Below are positions 1-8,751 of a stretch of DNA of 38,906 nt, piece after piece (the first letter of the stretch is position 1; each line of letters opens with the position of its first letter). This DNA comes from Bacteroidales bacterium UBA1735 (GTDB taxonomy: Bacteria; Bacteroidota; Bacteroidia; Bacteroidales; Paludibacteraceae), in NCBI GenBank assembly GCA_002315745.1, contig DCID01000040.1, positions 1-38,906 of the forward strand. The letters run 5' to 3'. The notes under the pieces were generated by a model. It was given only the letters and a program-made list of their open reading frames with translations. It was not told the origin of the DNA and ran no database searches. The translations under genes and the position numbers were made by a program.

Positions 1-47
1 AAAGCGTACTATGACCGCTTGTGTTAAAAAAAAATAACTCCAGCAAT

Positions 48-221
48 ATGACATCGAAAGAGATCATGGCCATCGGGCTACTGATTTTCGGTAGCCTGGT
101 GGTTGCTTTCTCCGCCTGGGTTGAGCCCTCAGGCGAACTCCACTCCTCGATCCTCACCTTCTTTGGTGAAACGCTAACCGGCGTACTCATCCTCGTTGGC
201 CTTAAGACTCCTAAAAAGTAA
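48..221 (+). CDS. Small hydrophobic membrane protein, unknown function
   Basis: Encodes 57 residues starting MTSKEIMAIG and ending in a basic GLKTPKK tail. Two hydrophobic stretches (about residues 5-24 and 36-52) are separated by a short polar segment containing EPSGE, so a two-pass membrane hairpin is likely. I chose the ATG at 48 over the in-frame GTG at 21, because the GTG would add a poly-Lys/Asn leader read from an A-tract. The bases before it hold a stop at 25-27 that could end a gene lying outside the window. The size and topology would fit a holin-like or other small envelope peptide, but I do not recognise the family. It is followed by a second tiny ORF (467-580) and a strong terminator, suggesting a short transcription unit entering from the left edge. 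Confidence 0.5.
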   Translation: MTSKEIMAIGLLIFGSLVVAFSAWVEPSGELHSSILTFFGETLTGVLILVGLKTPKK

Positions 222-466
222 ACCTATAATTTTAAGTCAAGATTTTCAGTCAGATTTTCAGTTAGATTTCTGAGCCGTAGGCGATTTAAAAGGAAAAAGA
301 TTGTCAATCTGATTTTCAGTCAGATTTTTAGTTAAAGATTTTAAAATCATACTTAAAATCATACTTAAAATATTTGGACGACCATTTTGAGGGGCGCTAC
401 GCTTAAAATCCTACTAAAAAATCTTACTCAAAATCCAAACAAAAAATCTAAAAAAAAACAATCATT
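222..466. repeat. Non-coding A/T-rich stretch with short direct repeats
   Basis: Between the two small ORFs. A 24-base unit beginning GATTTTCAGTCAGA occurs at 241-264 and again at 311-334 with one mismatch. A 12-base unit TTAAAATCATAC is repeated in tandem from 341 to about 371. Related TTAAAATC and CTTACTCAAAATCC fragments continue to about 435. No convincing gene or promoter was seen. This looks like degenerate low-complexity intergenic repeat rather than a CRISPR, since there is no regular spacer structure. Confidence 0.55.
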
Positions 467-580
467 ATGGCAAACAAGAAAACAATGTCCCACGAGGAAG
501 GGGTTAATTTCCTCACTGCGCTTATTGCGCTCATCTATAACCTCGTCCAGTCGATCAAACGCAAGGATTCCAATGCCTAA
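467..580 (+). CDS. Tiny 37-residue protein, unknown
   Basis: ATG at 467 gives MANKKTMSHEEG, then a hydrophobic or amphipathic helix (about residues 13-28, rich in Leu, Ile and Ala), then a basic SIKRKDSNA tail and TAA at 578-580. It is preceded by a long A-rich tract, as is usual for Bacteroidetes translation starts, and is followed 27 bases later by a strong intrinsic terminator. Both suggest a real expressed mini-gene. It resembles in general build the very short membrane-interacting peptides common in Bacteroidales, but I cannot assign a family. It could be an independent small protein or the last gene of the unit entering from the left. Confidence 0.4.
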   Translation: MANKKTMSHEEGVNFLTALIALIYNLVQSIKRKDSNA

Positions 581-606
581 TCGCCAAGTCCCGACTGAGT
601 AACTCC

Positions 607-639
607 CGCCTATCTACATCCAGTAGGTAGGCGTTTTTT
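607..639 (+). terminator. Rho-independent terminator
   Basis: An 11-base stem (607-617 with 623-633, one G-U pair) around a 5-base loop is followed immediately by six T residues at 634-639. The T-run overlaps the stop codon of the convergent sigma-54 regulator gene. The U-tract is on the plus side, so it terminates the short unit at 48-580. Confidence 0.85.
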
Positions 640-1801
640 ATTGGAGGAAGGTGACGTCATCGGCGGTGATGCAATCGTCGGAGAGGATGATGAGACGCTC
701 GACGATGTTACGCAGTTCGCGGATATTACCCCGCCACTCATACGCCTGCAAGAGCGCGATGGCTTCTTCAGAGAAAGTTTTCTTCTTACACCCCTGCTCG
801 GCACAGATGATCTGATTAAAATAGTCGATCAATTCGGGGATATCTTCACGTCTATCACGCAAAGGAGGTATCACGATAGGGATGACATTGAGGCGATGAT
901 ATAAGTCCTCACGGAAAGTACCTTTTTCAATCTCTTGGAGAAGGTTCTTATTGGTAGCAGCGAGAATACGAACATTGACATGGATGACCTTATCACTACC
1001 TACGCGCGAGACCTCATTCTCCTGTAACACGCGGAGCACTTTGGCCTGAGCAGCTAATGATAAATCGCCGATTTCATCGAGAAAAAGTGTACCATTATTG
1101 GCTTGCTCGAACTTACCGGCATGATCCTTAACAGCACCCGTGAAAGAGCCCTTCATGTGACCAAAGAGTTCAGACTCAATGAGTTCACTTGGGATGGCAG
1201 CACAGTTGACTTCGACTAACGGCTCCTTGGCGCGATGCGACTGCTCGTGTAGGAGACGAGCTGCCACCTCCTTACCCGTACCATTCTCCCCAGAGATGAG
1301 TACACGGGCATCCGAAGGGGCTACTTTGCCGATGAGATCGCGGATTTTCTCCATAGCAGCGGAATGGCCGATCATCTGATGACGGGCAGCCACCTGCGTC
1401 TTGATGGCCTTGATCTCCGCATTTTGCTTTTGAATAGTCTCATGCAGTGATTGACGCTCGAGCGCGTGCTTGGTGAGCTGCAACAGGTGGTTGAGGTCAA
1501 GAGGTTTCTCGACAAAATCCCACGCACCGCGTTTGAGACAGTCCACTGCCATAGAGATAGAGCCATGCCCCGAGATCATGATGATTGGACAGTTGACTTG
1601 TACTTGCTCCAAGAATTCCATACCATCTAAACCATCCATCTTCACGTCGGAGAAGATGAGGTCATAGTGACTGGTCTGGGTGCGGGCTAAGCCCTGTTCT
1701 CCATTCGAAGCAGTATCTACTTCGTAACCCTCGAAAGAGAGGATCTCCTGCATCGTGTTGCGGATAGACCGTTCGTCGTCAATAATGAGAATTTTCGCCA
1801 T
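638..1801 (-). CDS. NtrC-family response regulator, sigma-54 activator without HTH
   Basis: Encodes 387 residues. Residues 1-115 form a CheY-like receiver with the acidic pair near the N-terminus (IIDDE), phospho-acceptor D52 and conserved K99. Residues about 142-370 form the AAA+ sigma-54 activator domain: Walker A GENGTGKE at 171-178, a GSFTGA loop at 218-223 (the sigma-54-contacting GAFTGA with A to S), Walker B around LDEIGD at 241-246, and REDLYHRLN near 297. The protein stops about 25 residues after the WRGNIREL segment. The usual C-terminal FIS-type helix-turn-helix is therefore absent, so it may act from solution or with a partner. The start is the ATG at 1801, between the promoter and the receiver; longer in-frame starts would run through the divergent promoters. 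No sensor kinase is adjacent, so its signal is unknown. Confidence 0.93.
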   Translation of the reverse strand: MAKILIIDDERSIRNTMQEILSFEGYEVDTASNGEQGLARTQTSHYDLIFSDVKMDGLDGMEFLEQVQVNCPIIMISGHGSISMAVDCLKRGAWDFVEKPLDLNHLLQLTKHALERQSLHETIQKQNAEIKAIKTQVAARHQMIGHSAAMEKIRDLIGKVAPSDARVLISGENGTGKEVAARLLHEQSHRAKEPLVEVNCAAIPSELIESELFGHMKGSFTGAVKDHAGKFEQANNGTLFLDEIGDLSLAAQAKVLRVLQENEVSRVGSDKVIHVNVRILAATNKNLLQEIEKGTFREDLYHRLNVIPIVIPPLRDRREDIPELIDYFNQIICAEQGCKKKTFSEEAIALLQAYEWRGNIRELRNIVERLIILSDDCITADDVTFLQ

Positions 1802-1820
1802 AGTAGAATAAAATTTGCTG

Positions 1821-1852
1821 CAAAAGTACAGTTTTTTTTGCATATGTGCAAA
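1821..1852 (-). promoter_or_regulatory. Bacteroidetes-type promoter for the sigma-54 regulator
   Basis: Read on the minus strand, TTTG (complement of 1849-1852) is followed after 20 bases by TACTTTTG (complement of 1821-1828), matching the -33 TTTG and -7 TAnnTTTG boxes of the Bacteroidetes primary sigma factor. It lies 20 bases upstream of the ATG at 1801 and overlaps the divergent promoter. Confidence 0.8.
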
Positions 1853-1868
1853 TAATTTTGTACCTTTG
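1837..1868 (+). promoter_or_regulatory. Bacteroidetes-type promoter for the secreted protein gene
   Basis: TTTG at 1837-1840 and TACCTTTG at 1861-1868 are separated by 20 bases, the standard spacing. The -33 box is embedded in a near-palindrome (TTTGCATATGTGCAAA) that supplies the -33 box of both divergent promoters, so one bound protein could control both genes. Confidence 0.85.
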
Positions 1869-1893
1869 CGCCGTTTTTTAATAATTATTGACA

Positions 1894-3102
1894 ATGAGAC
1901 GACTAATTGTATCCGCATTAGCCTGTGTGGCTATGCTATGTAACGCGCTGGGCGCGACCATTTACTCACGTATCACCACTAAGCCTACAGCAGGGTGGCC
2001 AAACACCTACCTCATCGTGTACGAAGTGTCCGACACCAAAGCCTATGTGTGGGATGGTACGGACGATCAGTATAACTACACGGAGGTGACGATTGCCAAT
2101 GGTAAGATCACGAGCGACGACCTCGCGGATAGTCAAGTGCAAGTGGCTACCGAAGGTAGTAACTACAGCGTCAAAGCGAAAGATGGTTACATCTGGGTGA
2201 AAAGTGGTGATAATGGTATTGAGTTCGCAAAGGGTGCCCATGAGTGTACGATTAAGGTCAATGGCGGCTATGTACAATTGGAGACGAATACCAATACCGA
2301 ACGATTCGTGTACAACACGACGGCGAAGCGTTTTCGCTTCTATTACGACAAAGATAAGAAATGGGCTAATACCACGTATAAGAATGTGTACTTCTATATC
2401 TTAGGCGATCAGGAAGATCCGGGTCAAGCGGGTAACTTAGACATTAACTATGCTCATGCCAGTATGTATGCGTGCTATAGTAAGTTCCCCACCACCTCCA
2501 GTCCATACGACCAATATTTCTACACGGAACTATTCTTGGCACAGGAGGAATCGTACGAGGCTGTTCCACAAGTAGGATTAGAGATCCTCGCTCCGACACA
2601 GTACTCGTTAGTGGGAGAGAAAACGGATACATACCGTACCTATAAGTCCACCTACGATGCGGGGAACAAGGGATATATCAATATCACCAATGGTGCCCAT
2701 CACTCCTATTTCTGGTTCCCCAGTAAAGCGGAGGCAGGATATTCCGAAGCAGCCATCATCGTGGCAGAGATGAAGATCACCCGCGTAGGAGAGTCTAAGA
2801 AACCGAATGCGTACGTCTATCATATCAAGCTCGAATTCACGGATTCGAATAAGAAGATATGGAAGTTAGATAAGGACATCGATGTGTATGGATGGTGGAG
2901 CGATTGTGACCGGTCTGGCAAAGAGCCTGTCGATATGGAAGCGGTGGCATTTGCATTGGAGTCGGGTAATCATAATCCGCCGGCAGATGTTGAGATTTTG
3001 CCCGAATCCATCGGCACAAAATGGATCAAGCGTGTGGTCGATGGACAGATCGTTATCGTACGTGACGGCGTAACGTATAATGTCCTCGGCGTGAGGTTGT
3101 AG
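1894..3102 (+). CDS. Secreted protein of unknown function with short C-terminal tail motif
   Basis: Encodes 402 residues from the ATG at 1894 (MRRLIVSALACVAML), which gives a clear signal peptide ending near NALGA; a TTG two codons earlier is less likely. The mature part is rich in Tyr, Thr, Asp and Lys and has the look of beta-sandwich modules. One segment at about 20-175 has alternating aromatic residues; a second at about 190-345 contains a calcium- or carbohydrate-binding-like beta pattern, but I see no catalytic signature. The C-terminus, VVDGQIVIVRDGVTYNVLG, is a tail type common on Bacteroidales surface proteins and also ends the protein at 33429-34994. It has its own promoter, and recF starts 5 bases after its stop, so the two are probably cotranscribed. 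Function is not recognised. Confidence 0.8.
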   Translation: MRRLIVSALACVAMLCNALGATIYSRITTKPTAGWPNTYLIVYEVSDTKAYVWDGTDDQYNYTEVTIANGKITSDDLADSQVQVATEGSNYSVKAKDGYIWVKSGDNGIEFAKGAHECTIKVNGGYVQLETNTNTERFVYNTTAKRFRFYYDKDKKWANTTYKNVYFYILGDQEDPGQAGNLDINYAHASMYACYSKFPTTSSPYDQYFYTELFLAQEESYEAVPQVGLEILAPTQYSLVGEKTDTYRTYKSTYDAGNKGYINITNGAHHSYFWFPSKAEAGYSEAAIIVAEMKITRVGESKKPNAYVYHIKLEFTDSNKKIWKLDKDIDVYGWWSDCDRSGKEPVDMEAVAFALESGNHNPPADVEILPESIGTKWIKRVVDGQIVIVRDGVTYNVLGVRL

Positions 3103-3107
3103 AAGGG

Positions 3108-4190
3108 GTGATACTCAAGCATCTGGACATATTGAACTATAAGAATATTCGGGAGGCGAGTTTGGATTTCTCGGATAAGATGAACTGTTTCGTAGGGCTG
3201 AATGGGCAGGGGAAAACGAACCTGTTGGATGCTATCTACCTACTGTCGTTTACCAAGTCGGCCTTCTCTGCCATCGATTCGCAGGTCATCATGCACGAGG
3301 AGGCTTTGGCGATGGTGCAAGGCACATATACCGATGGTCAGGTGTTCAGTTGCGGTTTGAAACGCGGACAGAAGAAACAGTTCCGCTGTGGGCAGAAAGA
3401 TTATCGCCGCATGATCGATCACATAGGATTGGTTCCCTTGGTGTTAGTCTGTCCTCAAGATGCTGAACTCATAGAAGATGGTAGTGACGAACGCAGACAT
3501 TTCATAGACGCCGTCATTGCACAACAAGATAAGCGATACCTCGAATTCCTAACTACCTACAACGCGCTACTCAAACAGCGCAATGCCTTACTCAAGCAGT
3601 TATCCGAACAAGATAACCCCGATACGAGTTTGCTCGAAGTATTCGAACTACAGATGCTGGAGCCAGCACGATATATCTATCAAAAAAGAGCCGATTTCAT
3701 CGAAACATTAACACCTATTTTTAGTGATCTATATCAACAAATCAGTGGGGGACAAGAGCAGGTGCAGTTGCGCTATGTGAGTCAGTTACAAGACCGCGAC
3801 TTGCAGGAGGCTTTTGTGCGTACTCGCTCGCGCGATTTGATATTAGGGTGGACTTCGCAAGGGGTGCATAAAGATGAGTTGGTGATGCTATTGGGTGAGT
3901 ATCCACTCAAGCAAGTAGCTAGTCAAGGACAACAAAAGACGTTCCTTTTAGCTATGAAATTGGCGCAAGCAGTGTGCCTTGGACAACCCATTATGTTGTT
4001 AGACGATATATTCGATAAATTAGATTCGGAACGAGTGGCACGGATTGTGCACCTGTTGCAATCGGATCGGTTCGGCCAGATCTTTATTACCGATACAGAC
4101 AGACAACATCTCACGGACATCGTGCAACCGGGAGAAGAGGCTGCTATTTTTCACGTAGAAAATGGTAGGTTTGAAAATTTGAAGATTTGA
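3108..4190 (+). CDS. recF: DNA replication and repair protein RecF
   Basis: Encodes 360 residues of the SMC-like ABC ATPase that loads RecA at single-strand gaps together with RecO and RecR. Walker A is GLNGQGKT at 30-37. A signature-like segment (ASQGQQKTFLLAMKLAQ) comes before Walker B in MLLDDIFDKLD, and the D-loop LDSERV follows. Length matches the family. The start is GTG at 3108, preceded by a purine-rich GAAGGGG, 5 bases after the previous stop. The last codons are read from a short repeat (TTTGAAAATTTGAAGATTTGAAG), and the stop overlaps the TTG start of the next gene. In many bacteria recF sits by dnaN or gyrB; here it is in a different context. Confidence 0.95.
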   Translation: MILKHLDILNYKNIREASLDFSDKMNCFVGLNGQGKTNLLDAIYLLSFTKSAFSAIDSQVIMHEEALAMVQGTYTDGQVFSCGLKRGQKKQFRCGQKDYRRMIDHIGLVPLVLVCPQDAELIEDGSDERRHFIDAVIAQQDKRYLEFLTTYNALLKQRNALLKQLSEQDNPDTSLLEVFELQMLEPARYIYQKRADFIETLTPIFSDLYQQISGGQEQVQLRYVSQLQDRDLQEAFVRTRSRDLILGWTSQGVHKDELVMLLGEYPLKQVASQGQQKTFLLAMKLAQAVCLGQPIMLLDDIFDKLDSERVARIVHLLQSDRFGQIFITDTDRQHLTDIVQPGEEAAIFHVENGRFENLKI

Positions 4191-5392
4191 AGATCATACG
4201 AAATATATTACTGATGCTACTATGGGTAGGGGGAATGCAGGCAGGAGTGCCGGCGTTTAGAGGCGTGTGGATAGCGACGGTAGCGAACATCGATTGGCCA
4301 TCAACAGCGGCTGTTGGCGATCCGGCTAAGCAGCAGCAAGAAATGGTAGAAATGCTCGATTCCATCCAGACTTTAGGGATGAATGCGGTTATCTTTCAGG
4401 TTCGCCCGACGGCGGATGCTATGTATCAATCCGAATTAGAACCATGGAGCCATTGGTTGACAGGTCAACAAGGCGTTTGGCGCGATACCAATAAGTTACA
4501 AGACGAATGGGAGATGGCTTACGATCCGCTGGAGTTCGTGACAACGGAAGCGCACGAGAGGGGTATGGCCGTACATGCGTGGCTCAATCCCTATCGGGTG
4601 ACGATAGGCAAGATGGACACGGCTATGTTAGCCCCCAATCATCTGATGCGACTGCATCCTAACTGGTTCTGGAAATATGGGGATCAATGGTATTTTGAGC
4701 CGGGGTTGGATGAGACGCGCGAGTGGATATGTATGGTGGTGGAAGATGTGGTGTGTCGATACGATGTAGATGCCATTCATATGGATGACTACTTCTATCC
4801 CTATCCGCTCTATCGCACGGCTATTCCAGATGCCGCTTGTTTTATGACCCATCCTCGCGGTTTCACCGACATTAAAGCATGGCGGCGCAATAATGTCAAT
4901 ATGGCCATTGAAGCCATTTCCCAAACGATACATATGACCAAACCATGGGTGGAGTTCGGTATATCACCTTTCGGGGTGTGGCGCAACCATAATCGGGATA
5001 GTTTAGGTAGTGCTACCACGGCAGGATTGACGAACTACGACCATCTATATGCGGATGTACTCTATTGGATTAGGCAAGGGTGGCTCGATTATGTGATACC
5101 CCAACTCTACTGGGAGATAGGACGCAAGGCAGCGGACTATCAAGTGCTAGCTCATTGGTGGGCTAATGCGGTGCAAGACGATTGCAAACTCTATATAGGT
5201 ATGGCTCCCTATCGTTTAGACCGTGAGGGCGAAGCGGCTGCTTGGCATCATGGTAATGAGATTGTACGACAGATGGAGCTCAACCGTACGATTGATCGTA
5301 TCGAAGGCGAATGTTTCTATTCGGCTAAACCTCTCCTCAAAAATCCCCTACACGTCTGTGATTCTATTCGTGTGCGTTACCACGCTCAATAG
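4187..5392 (+). CDS. Family 10-like glycosyl hydrolase (GHL10/DUF187), exported
   Basis: Encodes 401 residues. The N-terminus MKIIRNILLMLLWVGGMQAG is a signal peptide, and the mature protein opens with FRGVWIATVANIDWPS, the hallmark of the GHL10 family (a TIM-barrel related to glycoside hydrolases). Further family landmarks are NAVIFQVRPTADAMY, YDPLEFVTTEAHERGMAVHAWLNPYRV and the acidic IHMDDYFYPYP. Members act on polysaccharide outside the cytoplasm; the exact substrate is unknown. The TTG start at 4187 overlaps the recF stop (TTGA) and is favoured because it gives a lysine-containing signal peptide; the alternative ATG at 4214 would shorten it. There is no cotranscribed thiamine gene: a promoter separates it from thiL. 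Confidence 0.85.
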   Translation: MKIIRNILLMLLWVGGMQAGVPAFRGVWIATVANIDWPSTAAVGDPAKQQQEMVEMLDSIQTLGMNAVIFQVRPTADAMYQSELEPWSHWLTGQQGVWRDTNKLQDEWEMAYDPLEFVTTEAHERGMAVHAWLNPYRVTIGKMDTAMLAPNHLMRLHPNWFWKYGDQWYFEPGLDETREWICMVVEDVVCRYDVDAIHMDDYFYPYPLYRTAIPDAACFMTHPRGFTDIKAWRRNNVNMAIEAISQTIHMTKPWVEFGISPFGVWRNHNRDSLGSATTAGLTNYDHLYADVLYWIRQGWLDYVIPQLYWEIGRKAADYQVLAHWWANAVQDDCKLYIGMAPYRLDREGEAAAWHHGNEIVRQMELNRTIDRIEGECFYSAKPLLKNPLHVCDSIRVRYHAQ

Positions 5393-5429
5393 GCGATAGT
5401 GCTTTTTTTTTGATAATGTGCAAAAAAAA

Positions 5430-5461
5430 TTTGCATATGTGAAAAAAAAAGTGTACCTTTG
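5430..5461 (+). promoter_or_regulatory. Bacteroidetes-type promoter for the thiL operon
   Basis: TTTG at 5430-5433 and TACCTTTG at 5454-5461 are 20 bases apart. The -33 region reads TTTGCATATGTG, identical over 12 bases to the promoter at 1837. The predicted start site lies about 25-30 bases before the ATG at 5496. It probably drives the long plus-strand gene block that follows. Confidence 0.85.
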
Positions 5462-5495
5462 CGCCCGATTTTATATTTTATATAAAAATAGATTC

Positions 5496-6518
5496 ATGGC
5501 AAGAACGGAAATCGCTACATTAGGTGAGTTTGGACTCATCAAACATCTCACGGAGAAGATGGAACCGACACAGCCCTCTACCCTTAAGGGTGTGGGCGAT
5601 GATGCGGCAGTGATGGCCTTTGGTAAAAAGAAAGTGCTGATGACCACCGATCTCCTATTAGAAGGTATTCACTTTAATCTTGAGTATGTACCCCTCAAAC
5701 ATCTGGGGTATAAGGCGGCTGTCGTTAATTTCTCCGACATCTACGCGATGAATGGTACTCCGACGCAGATCACCGTGTCGTTAGGTATATCCAAGCGCTT
5801 TAGTGTGGAGGATTTAGAGGAGTTATACGCGGGCATACGCTTAGCGTGCGAGCGCTACCATGTGGATCTGGTGGGTGGAGATACGTGTTCGTCTATGACG
5901 GGGTTAACCATCTCCATTACCTGTATTGGTACGGCAGACGAGAAAGATATCGTCTATCGCAATGGTGCGAAAGTGAATGACCTGATTTGTGTGAGTGGTA
6001 ACTTAGGTACGGCGTATATGGGACTGCAACTGTTGGAGCGCGAGCGTATCGCTCAGGCTGCTGATCCGGGTAAAGCCTTTGAGGGACGTGAGTATCTACT
6101 GGAGCGCCAACTCAAGCCCGAAGCCCGTCGCGATATCGTGGAGCAACTGCGCAAAGCGGGTATCCGCCCGACGGCGATGATGGATATCAGCGATGGTTTG
6201 AGTAGTGAGATCATGCATATTTGCCACCAGAGCGGTGTAGGATGCGCCATCTATGAGGATAAGTTACCGATTGACTTTGTCGCGGCTGAGGTGGCGGAGG
6301 AAATGAACCTCAATATCGTGACCTGTGCCCTTAATGGTGGCGAAGACTACGAGCTGGTATTCACCTGCGACTTGAAGGATTATGAGAAACTGATCCCATT
6401 AGAGGATGTGTATATAGTAGGCCATATCACTAAGCCCGAATTGGGCACCTTGCTCATTGGCCGTAATGGGGAAGAGTTAGCGCTGAAAGCACAAGGGTGG
6501 GAGGCCTTCCGGGGATGA
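5496..6518 (+). CDS. thiL: Thiamine-monophosphate kinase
   Basis: Encodes 340 residues. ThiL phosphorylates thiamine monophosphate to the active cofactor thiamine pyrophosphate using ATP. Family landmarks are the N-terminal GEFGLIKHL, the metal-binding GVGDDAAV, the TTDLLLEGIHF segment, AVVNFSDIYAMNGTP, VGGDTCSS in the middle, the MMDISDGLSSEI segment and LNGGEDYELVF near the C-terminus. Fold: AIR-synthase/PurM type. The start is the ATG at 5496 (MARTEIATLGE); upstream in-frame starts would lie within the promoter. Its stop overlaps the next ATG by four bases (ATGA). Confidence 0.95.
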   Translation: MARTEIATLGEFGLIKHLTEKMEPTQPSTLKGVGDDAAVMAFGKKKVLMTTDLLLEGIHFNLEYVPLKHLGYKAAVVNFSDIYAMNGTPTQITVSLGISKRFSVEDLEELYAGIRLACERYHVDLVGGDTCSSMTGLTISITCIGTADEKDIVYRNGAKVNDLICVSGNLGTAYMGLQLLERERIAQAADPGKAFEGREYLLERQLKPEARRDIVEQLRKAGIRPTAMMDISDGLSSEIMHICHQSGVGCAIYEDKLPIDFVAAEVAEEMNLNIVTCALNGGEDYELVFTCDLKDYEKLIPLEDVYIVGHITKPELGTLLIGRNGEELALKAQGWEAFRG

Positions 6519-7006
6519 TACGGTTGTTTCTGACAGATGTGGATGGTTGCCTGACAGATGGAGGACTGTACTACAGCGAAGATGGTAAGGAGTCGAAACG
6601 CTTCTGTGTGTATGACGGTATGGGTATGGTGCTGCTGCAAAAAGCAGGTGTACCGTGCGGTATCATCACCAGTGAGACCAATGAGATCGTCAAACATCGT
6701 GCCGAGAAACTGCAATTACGTTTCTTGCGCATGGGTGTGGGGCGTAAGATCGATGATACGACCGTGAGCAAATTAGATGCCTGCCGAACTATCTGTGATG
6801 AGTTAGGAATAGGATTAGACAACGTGTGCTATGTGGGCGACGATGTGAATGACTTGGACTTGCTACAAGCCGTAGGTTATCCCGCCTGCCCGGCGAATGC
6901 ACGACCCGAAGTGAAGCAAGTGCCCCGCATACGCGTGCTGCAAGCACGAGGGGGAGAAGGAGCGATTCGGGAAATCGTGGACATGATCATGAAGAATGAA
7001 TTGTAA
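6515..7006 (+). CDS. HAD phosphatase of the KdsC / KDN-9-phosphatase type
   Basis: Encodes 163 residues. It is a capless (C0) HAD hydrolase with the nucleophile motif FLTDVDGCLTDGG (two catalytic Asp), a motif 2 in the GIITSETNEIV segment, and motif 3/4 in VGDDVNDLDLL. Length and layout match tetrameric KdsC phosphatases, which release phosphate from 3-deoxy-octulosonate 8-phosphate for lipid A core synthesis. The SETNEIVKHRAEKL segment and the RGGEGAIRE C-terminal motif also resemble the Bacteroides KDN-9-phosphate phosphatase subgroup, so the substrate is not settled. The ATG overlaps the thiL stop. Confidence 0.85.
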   Translation: MIRLFLTDVDGCLTDGGLYYSEDGKESKRFCVYDGMGMVLLQKAGVPCGIITSETNEIVKHRAEKLQLRFLRMGVGRKIDDTTVSKLDACRTICDELGIGLDNVCYVGDDVNDLDLLQAVGYPACPANARPEVKQVPRIRVLQARGGEGAIREIVDMIMKNEL

Positions 7007-7020
7007 ATAAAAATATCATT

Positions 7021-8751
7021 ATGAAAAAGACAATTTTAAGTGTGATGGCACTCAGTCTAGGACTGATGGCTATGGGTCAGAAAGACCAAGTGTTGATGAC
7101 CATTGATGGACAGCCGGTAATGGCTTCCGAGTTTATGTACATCTATGAGAAGAACAATCAGGAGTCTTCGATAGAAAAGAAAACCATGGATGAGTATGTG
7201 GATCTATTCGTGAACTTCAAGCTCAAAGTGCGTGAGGCTCAGTCGCAGGGAATAGACACGACGCAGGCCTTTATCAAAGAGCTGAAGGGCTATCGTGCAC
7301 AGGCTATCCCTAAGTACATGCGGGATGAGAAAGCGATTGATAGCTTGGTGCTGATGAGTTATCTGCGTTTGGCTAGTGATCGTCGTGCTGCACATATCGC
7401 TATTGCTTGCCCGATGGGGTCGAATGATTCTACAGAGAAAGCCGCTAGGGCACAAATTGAGGCTGCTCGCAATCGCGTCATCAAAGGAGAAGATTTCTTT
7501 AAGGTAGCCAAAGAGGTCTCTACCGACCCCGGTGTAGCGGAGAATAGTGGTGAGTTAGGATGGATCACACCTTTCCGCTATGTGTACTCGTTTGAGAACG
7601 CAGTCTATACAACTCCCATAGGCGAGGTGACTCCTGTGTTCCGTAGTGCGTATGGCTTCCATATAGCCTTGGTGGAAGAAGAGGTCGATCATGAAGAGGT
7701 GAATGCAGCGCACATCATGAAGATGGTGCCACGAGGCGATACAAAAGCTGCTGATGCTGCCAAAGTGGTCATTGATAGTCTATACCAAGTGATCAAAGAT
7801 GGCGTTAACTTTGCCGAAGTAGCTAAAGCAGAATCGGACGATAAGGGCTCCGGTATGCGTGGAGGCGACTTGGGTTGGTTCGGACGTGGATACATGGTTA
7901 AGCCTTTCGAGGACGCTGCGTTTGCTATGAAAGATAGTGGAGATGTATGCGAACCGTTCTTGTCCAATTTTGGATGGCACTTCATTCAATTAAAGGGCCG
8001 TCGTGGTATCTTACCTTTTGATGAGATGAAAGGGGATATCCTGAAGAAAGTGCAACGCGATGAGCGTATGCAAGAGGCAGATAAAGCCTTTATCGCTAAA
8101 GGTCGTGCGGAGTATCAATTGCCCGACACGATGTCTGACGAAGAGGTACGTCAACATATTGACGCTAACTTGGAGAATAAATACGAAGACTTGCGCCATT
8201 TGGTACAAGAGTATCACGATGGTATATTGCTCTTTGACGTCAGCCTAAAAGAGGTGTGGGACAAAGCTAGCCAAGATAAAGAAGGCTTGGAGGCCTATTT
8301 CAAGGCTCATCGTAGTGACTATGTATGGGAGAACCCTAAGTTTAAAGGGTTCGTGGTATATGCGAAGGATGCGGACGTAGCGAAGGCGGTGAAGACCATC
8401 ATCAAGAGTTCTTGTCCTGATTCTGTAGAGAGTTATATCAACCAGCGCATTAACATCAGCGACTCGATCACGTATGTTAAGGTGATCCGTGGATTATGGG
8501 CTGATGGACAAAACAAGGTGGTTGATAAACTGTTCTTCAAGCATAAGGATGTAGAGTTTGATGCCAAGGAAGGATTACCCGAAGTGTTCGTAGTGGGTAA
8601 GAAGATTAAAGCCCCAGAGGAGTACTTGGACGAGCGTACACATGTGGTGAACGACTATCAAGACGCCCTCGAAAAAGCATGGGTAGATTCGTTACGTGCT
8701 AAGTACGAGGTGGTCATTAACCAAGAGGTATTAGAGCAATTGAAGAAGTGA
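7021..8751 (+). CDS. Periplasmic peptidylprolyl isomerase with two parvulin domains
   Basis: Encodes 576 residues. A signal peptide (MKKTILSVMALSLGLMAMGQ) leads to an N-terminal chaperone region (VLMTIDGQPVMASEFMYIYEK) of the SurA/PrsA type. Two PpiC/parvulin domains lie at about 120-220 (GELGWITPFRYVYSFE, SAYGFHIALVEE) and 225-330 (GGDLGWFGRGYMVKPFE, NFGWHFIQLKGRRG). The C-terminal 240 residues contain no recognised domain. It should fold or escort outer-membrane proteins in the periplasm, which fits the envelope genes downstream. The start ATG follows an A/T-rich leader 14 bases after the phosphatase stop; the stop overlaps the next GTG. Confidence 0.92.
   Translation: MKKTILSVMALSLGLMAMGQKDQVLMTIDGQPVMASEFMYIYEKNNQESSIEKKTMDEYVDLFVNFKLKVREAQSQGIDTTQAFIKELKGYRAQAIPKYMRDEKAIDSLVLMSYLRLASDRRAAHIAIACPMGSNDSTEKAARAQIEAARNRVIKGEDFFKVAKEVSTDPGVAENSGELGWITPFRYVYSFENAVYTTPIGEVTPVFRSAYGFHIALVEEEVDHEEVNAAHIMKMVPRGDTKAADAAKVVIDSLYQVIKDGVNFAEVAKAESDDKGSGMRGGDLGWFGRGYMVKPFEDAAFAMKDSGDVCEPFLSNFGWHFIQLKGRRGILPFDEMKGDILKKVQRDERMQEADKAFIAKGRAEYQLPDTMSDEEVRQHIDANLENKYEDLRHLVQEYHDGILLFDVSLKEVWDKASQDKEGLEAYFKAHRSDYVWENPKFKGFVVYAKDADVAKAVKTIIKSSCPDSVESYINQRINISDSITYVKVIRGLWADGQNKVVDKLFFKHKDVEFDAKEGLPEVFVVGKKIKAPEEYLDERTHVVNDYQDALEKAWVDSLRAKYEVVINQEVLEQLKK

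Noticed and set aside
241..371. CRISPR-like direct repeats
   Set aside because: Only two copies of one unit and a 12-base tandem repeat, without equal spacers or cas genes.
387..602. 71-residue Lys/Ser/Arg-rich open frame
   Set aside because: It is read across the repeat region and in a different frame from the better-supported 37-residue ORF, with no family features.
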